Shown: in pieces, positions 61,665-64,000 of the stretch
Layout of the letters: every line of letters begins with the position of its first letter
Numbering within the stretch: position 1 is the stretch's first letter
NCBI GenBank assembly: GCA_018064605.1
Contig: JAGHUX010000033.1
Span: forward strand, 1-64,000
DNA: 64,000 nucleotides
DNA from: Candidatus Limimorpha caballi
GTDB taxonomy: Bacteria; Bacteroidota; Bacteroidia; Bacteroidales; F082
Reading direction: 5' to 3'
The notes under the pieces: generated by a model
Database searches by the model: none
What the model was told of the DNA's origin: nothing
Seen by the model: only the letters and a program-made list of their open reading frames with translations
Position numbers and translations under genes: made by a program

Positions 61665-64000
61665 ATGACCCAATACAATATCATAACCGAGCAAGAAGAA
61701 TACACCGTCGTCAGCGAGTATGAGGCAGGGTATGGCAAGACAGACCAATACCAGTCAGAGGCGGCTCTCGAAAAGGACTTTATCAAGACGCTCACCGAAC
61801 AGGGATACGAGTATCTGCCTATCCACGAGGAGAAAGACTTGGTGGAGAACCTCCGCGTGCAGTTGCAGAAACTCAACGACTACACCTTCACCGACGGCGA
61901 GTGGGAGCGTTTCTTCAACGAGAACATCGCCAACAAGAACGACGATATTGTCGCCAAGACCGCTAAGATTCAGGAAGACCACATACAGGTGCTCAAATGC
62001 GACAGCGGCGAGAGCAAGAACATATACCTCATCGACAAGAAGAATATCCACAACAACTACCTGCAAGTCATAAACCAATACGAAGAGACAGGAGGCACGC
62101 ACGACACAAGATACGACGTGAGCATATTGGTGAACGGTCTGCCCTTGGTGCATGTGGAACTGAAGCGGAGAGGCGTTCAGCTGAAAGAGGCGTTCAACCA
62201 AATCAACCGCTATCAGAGGGATAGTTTCTGGGCAGGTTGTGGTCTGTACGAATATGTTCAGATTTTCGTCATCAGCAACGGCACCAACACCAAATACTAC
62301 TCCAACACCACCCGCGCCAACCACCTGAAAGAACAGCAGCAGAGCGGCAAGAGCAGTTCGAAGAAGACGAGCAACTCCTTCGAGTTCTCCTCCTTTTGGA
62401 CTGACAGCAACAACAAGGCAATCCTCGACCTCATCGACTTCACCAAGACCTTTCTCTGCAAGCACACATTACTAAATGTATTGACCAAGTATTGTGTCTT
62501 CACCACCGAACGGATGCTGATGGTAATGAGGCCATATCAGATTGCGGCAACCGAGCGTATCATTCAGCGTATCAACATTGCAAACAACTACAAACTATGG
62601 GGGAAGACAGAAGGCGGCGGCTACATCTGGCACACCACAGGCAGCGGAAAGACCCTCACCTCGTTCAAGACGGCACAACTGGCGTCGAAGTTGGACTTCA
62701 TTGACAAGGTTTTGTTTGTGGTGGACAGGAAAGACCTCGACTATCAGACTATGAAGGAGTACAACCGCTTTGAAGAAGGAGCCGCCGACAGCAACTCCTC
62801 CACGGCAGTGCTTCAACGGCAATTGGAAAACAGAGACAAAAGCGGAGCATTCCACGACTACAAGATAATAATCACCACCATACAGAAACTCTCTATCTTC
62901 GTGCAGAAGAACAAGGGACACGAGGTGTTCAACAAGCGTGTGGTGTTCATCTTTGACGAGTGTCATAGAAGTAATTTTGGCGAGATGCATACAGCAATCA
63001 CCAAGAACTTCAAGAAGTATCACCTCTTCGGTTTTACGGGCACGCCTATCTTTGCAGCGAATGCGGGCACGGGCGGCAATGTGCGGCTGAAAACCACCCA
63101 GCAGGCATTCGGCGACAAACTCCACACCTACACCATAGTGGATGCCATCAACGACGAGAACGTGCTTCCGTTCCGCATCGACTACGTGAATACGCTGAAA
63201 CAGAAAGAAGGTATCCTTGACAAACAGATTTCGGCAATAGACAGAGAAAAGGTTCTGTCTGCACCCGAACGTGTGGAAGAGGTGGTGAAATACATCCTCG
63301 GACACTTCGATAAGAAGACCAAGCGAACCTCCTACTACTCGTTCCGCACCACGCAGAACATCGGCGAGGTGGCAAGTGCGGGCAAAGGCAAGGAAGTAAA
63401 GGAACAGAAGCTGACGCAGAAGTTGGCAGGTTTCAACGCCATGTTTGCCGTGGCAAGCATACCTATGGCGAAGGCATACTACAACGAGTTCAAGAAGCAG
63501 CAGGCACTGTTACCCGAGGCACAACGGTTGAAGATTGCAACCATATATTCATACGGTGCAAATGAGGAGGAGATAGACGGCATTTTGGCAGAGGAGAACT
63601 CCGAAAGCACCACTAATCTCGACCAGCAGAGCCGAGACTTCCTCGAAGGTGCTATCAAGGACTACAACCAGATGTTCGGCACCAACTACGACACCAGCAA
63701 CGACAAGTTCCAAAACTACTACAAAGATTTGTCGCTGAGGATGAAGAACCGTCAGATTGACCTCCTGATAGTGGTGAATATGTTCCTGACAGGTTTCGAT
63801 GCGACCACGCTGAACACCCTGTTCGTAGATAAGAACCTGCGTCAGCACGGACTGATACAGGGATACAGCAGAACCAACCGAATACTGAACTCTATCAAGA
63901 CCTTCGGCAATATCGTCTGCTTCCGCAACCTTCAACAGGAAACCGACGATGCCATCGCTCTCTTTGGCGACAAGGACGCGAGCAGCATAGTCCTTTTGAA
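61665..64000 (+). CDS. hsdR: Type I restriction endonuclease/translocase subunit, 3' truncated
   Basis: 778 codons are visible and the frame is open at the right edge; family members have about 1000-1100 residues. N-terminal RecB-like nuclease domain with Asp151 (TRYDVSILVNG) and Glu165-x-Lys167 (LVHVELKRRG); Walker A HTTGSGKTLTSF (Lys329); DEAD-type box FDECHRSNFGE (431-434); FTGTPIF; and later LIVVNMFLTGFDA. Cuts unmodified DNA after ATP-driven translocation, with HsdM and HsdS. Because copy D of the DUF4143 ATPases stands between it and the modification genes, restriction and modification may be transcribed separately. Confidence 0.96.
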   Translation, partial: MTQYNIITEQEEYTVVSEYEAGYGKTDQYQSEAALEKDFIKTLTEQGYEYLPIHEEKDLVENLRVQLQKLNDYTFTDGEWERFFNENIANKNDDIVAKTAKIQEDHIQVLKCDSGESKNIYLIDKKNIHNNYLQVINQYEETGGTHDTRYDVSILVNGLPLVHVELKRRGVQLKEAFNQINRYQRDSFWAGCGLYEYVQIFVISNGTNTKYYSNTTRANHLKEQQQSGKSSSKKTSNSFEFSSFWTDSNNKAILDLIDFTKTFLCKHTLLNVLTKYCVFTTERMLMVMRPYQIAATERIIQRINIANNYKLWGKTEGGGYIWHTTGSGKTLTSFKTAQLASKLDFIDKVLFVVDRKDLDYQTMKEYNRFEEGAADSNSSTAVLQRQLENRDKSGAFHDYKIIITTIQKLSIFVQKNKGHEVFNKRVVFIFDECHRSNFGEMHTAITKNFKKYHLFGFTGTPIFAANAGTGGNVRLKTTQQAFGDKLHTYTIVDAINDENVLPFRIDYVNTLKQKEGILDKQISAIDREKVLSAPERVEEVVKYILGHFDKKTKRTSYYSFRTTQNIGEVASAGKGKEVKEQKLTQKLAGFNAMFAVASIPMAKAYYNEFKKQQALLPEAQRLKIATIYSYGANEEEIDGILAEENSESTTNLDQQSRDFLEGAIKDYNQMFGTNYDTSNDKFQNYYKDLSLRMKNRQIDLLIVVNMFLTGFDATTLNTLFVDKNLRQHGLIQGYSRTNRILNSIKTFGNIVCFRNLQQETDDAIALFGDKDASSIVLL

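Overview
The window looks like a chromosomal segment of a Bacteroidales bacterium (Bacteroidota), probably uncultured. The signs are TAnnTTTG-type -7 promoter elements in front of many genes, no clear Shine-Dalgarno sites, type IX secretion (T9SS) parts (DUF5103 plug protein, PorV/PorQ-family barrel, C-terminal sorting domain), a TonB-dependent receptor with a CarboxypepD_reg-like N-terminus, and an exbB-x-exbD-exbD operon. Both ends cut genes: a AAA-ATPase/nuclease at the left edge and hsdR at the right edge.

Layout. 1-9 kb: partial AAA-ATPase/PD-(D/E)XK protein, a sensor kinase, leuS with an extra nuclease-like domain, a GH29 fucosidase and ahcY. 9-19 kb: a small lipoprotein, then a TonB receptor / large T9SS cargo / PorV-like trio. 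19-36 kb: greA, a HIT protein, then a surface-polymer region with three LTA-synthase-like transferases (20338, 23974, 32967), one MBOAT acyltransferase, three AlgJ/AlgX (DHHW)-like proteins and a GDPD-like lipoprotein, followed by tyrS. 36-46 kb: NqrM-like small protein, apbE, T9SS plug, priA and three AAA-ATPase/DUF4143 genes. 46-53 kb: ExbB/ExbD operon, tRNA-Ser(GGA), and a trpS-hflX-tatD-ansA run. 53.5-64 kb: a type I restriction-modification island (hsdM, hsdS, hsdR) holding accessory genes (DUF1016 remnant, deleted DinD, Bro-N, AlbA_2) and a fourth DUF4143 ATPase.

Main novelties. (1) All four DUF4143 ATPase genes have their own tandem-repeat array at the promoter. The repeat period follows the protein subfamily: 23 bp for the two 'WCGKT' copies, 32-33 bp for the two 'QVGK' copies. 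(2) hsdS encodes three target-recognition domains instead of two. A run of nine C residues lies just after the second, and slippage by one base in either direction would stop translation within a few codons and leave a normal two-domain subunit of about 400 residues. (3) The third LTA-synthase-like gene carries a diverged copy of the tyrS promoter and first ~18 codons. (4) leuS contains a ~113-residue DUF559/Vsr-like nuclease domain with an intact D..ExK motif.

How the genes may work together (inference): the LTA-synthase-like, MBOAT and AlgJ-like genes resemble toolkits for phosphoglycerol-type transfer plus O-acylation of an envelope glycan. The T9SS genes and the TonB/PorV trio concern the outer membrane. 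The right end is a defence island whose DNA specificity appears built to switch.
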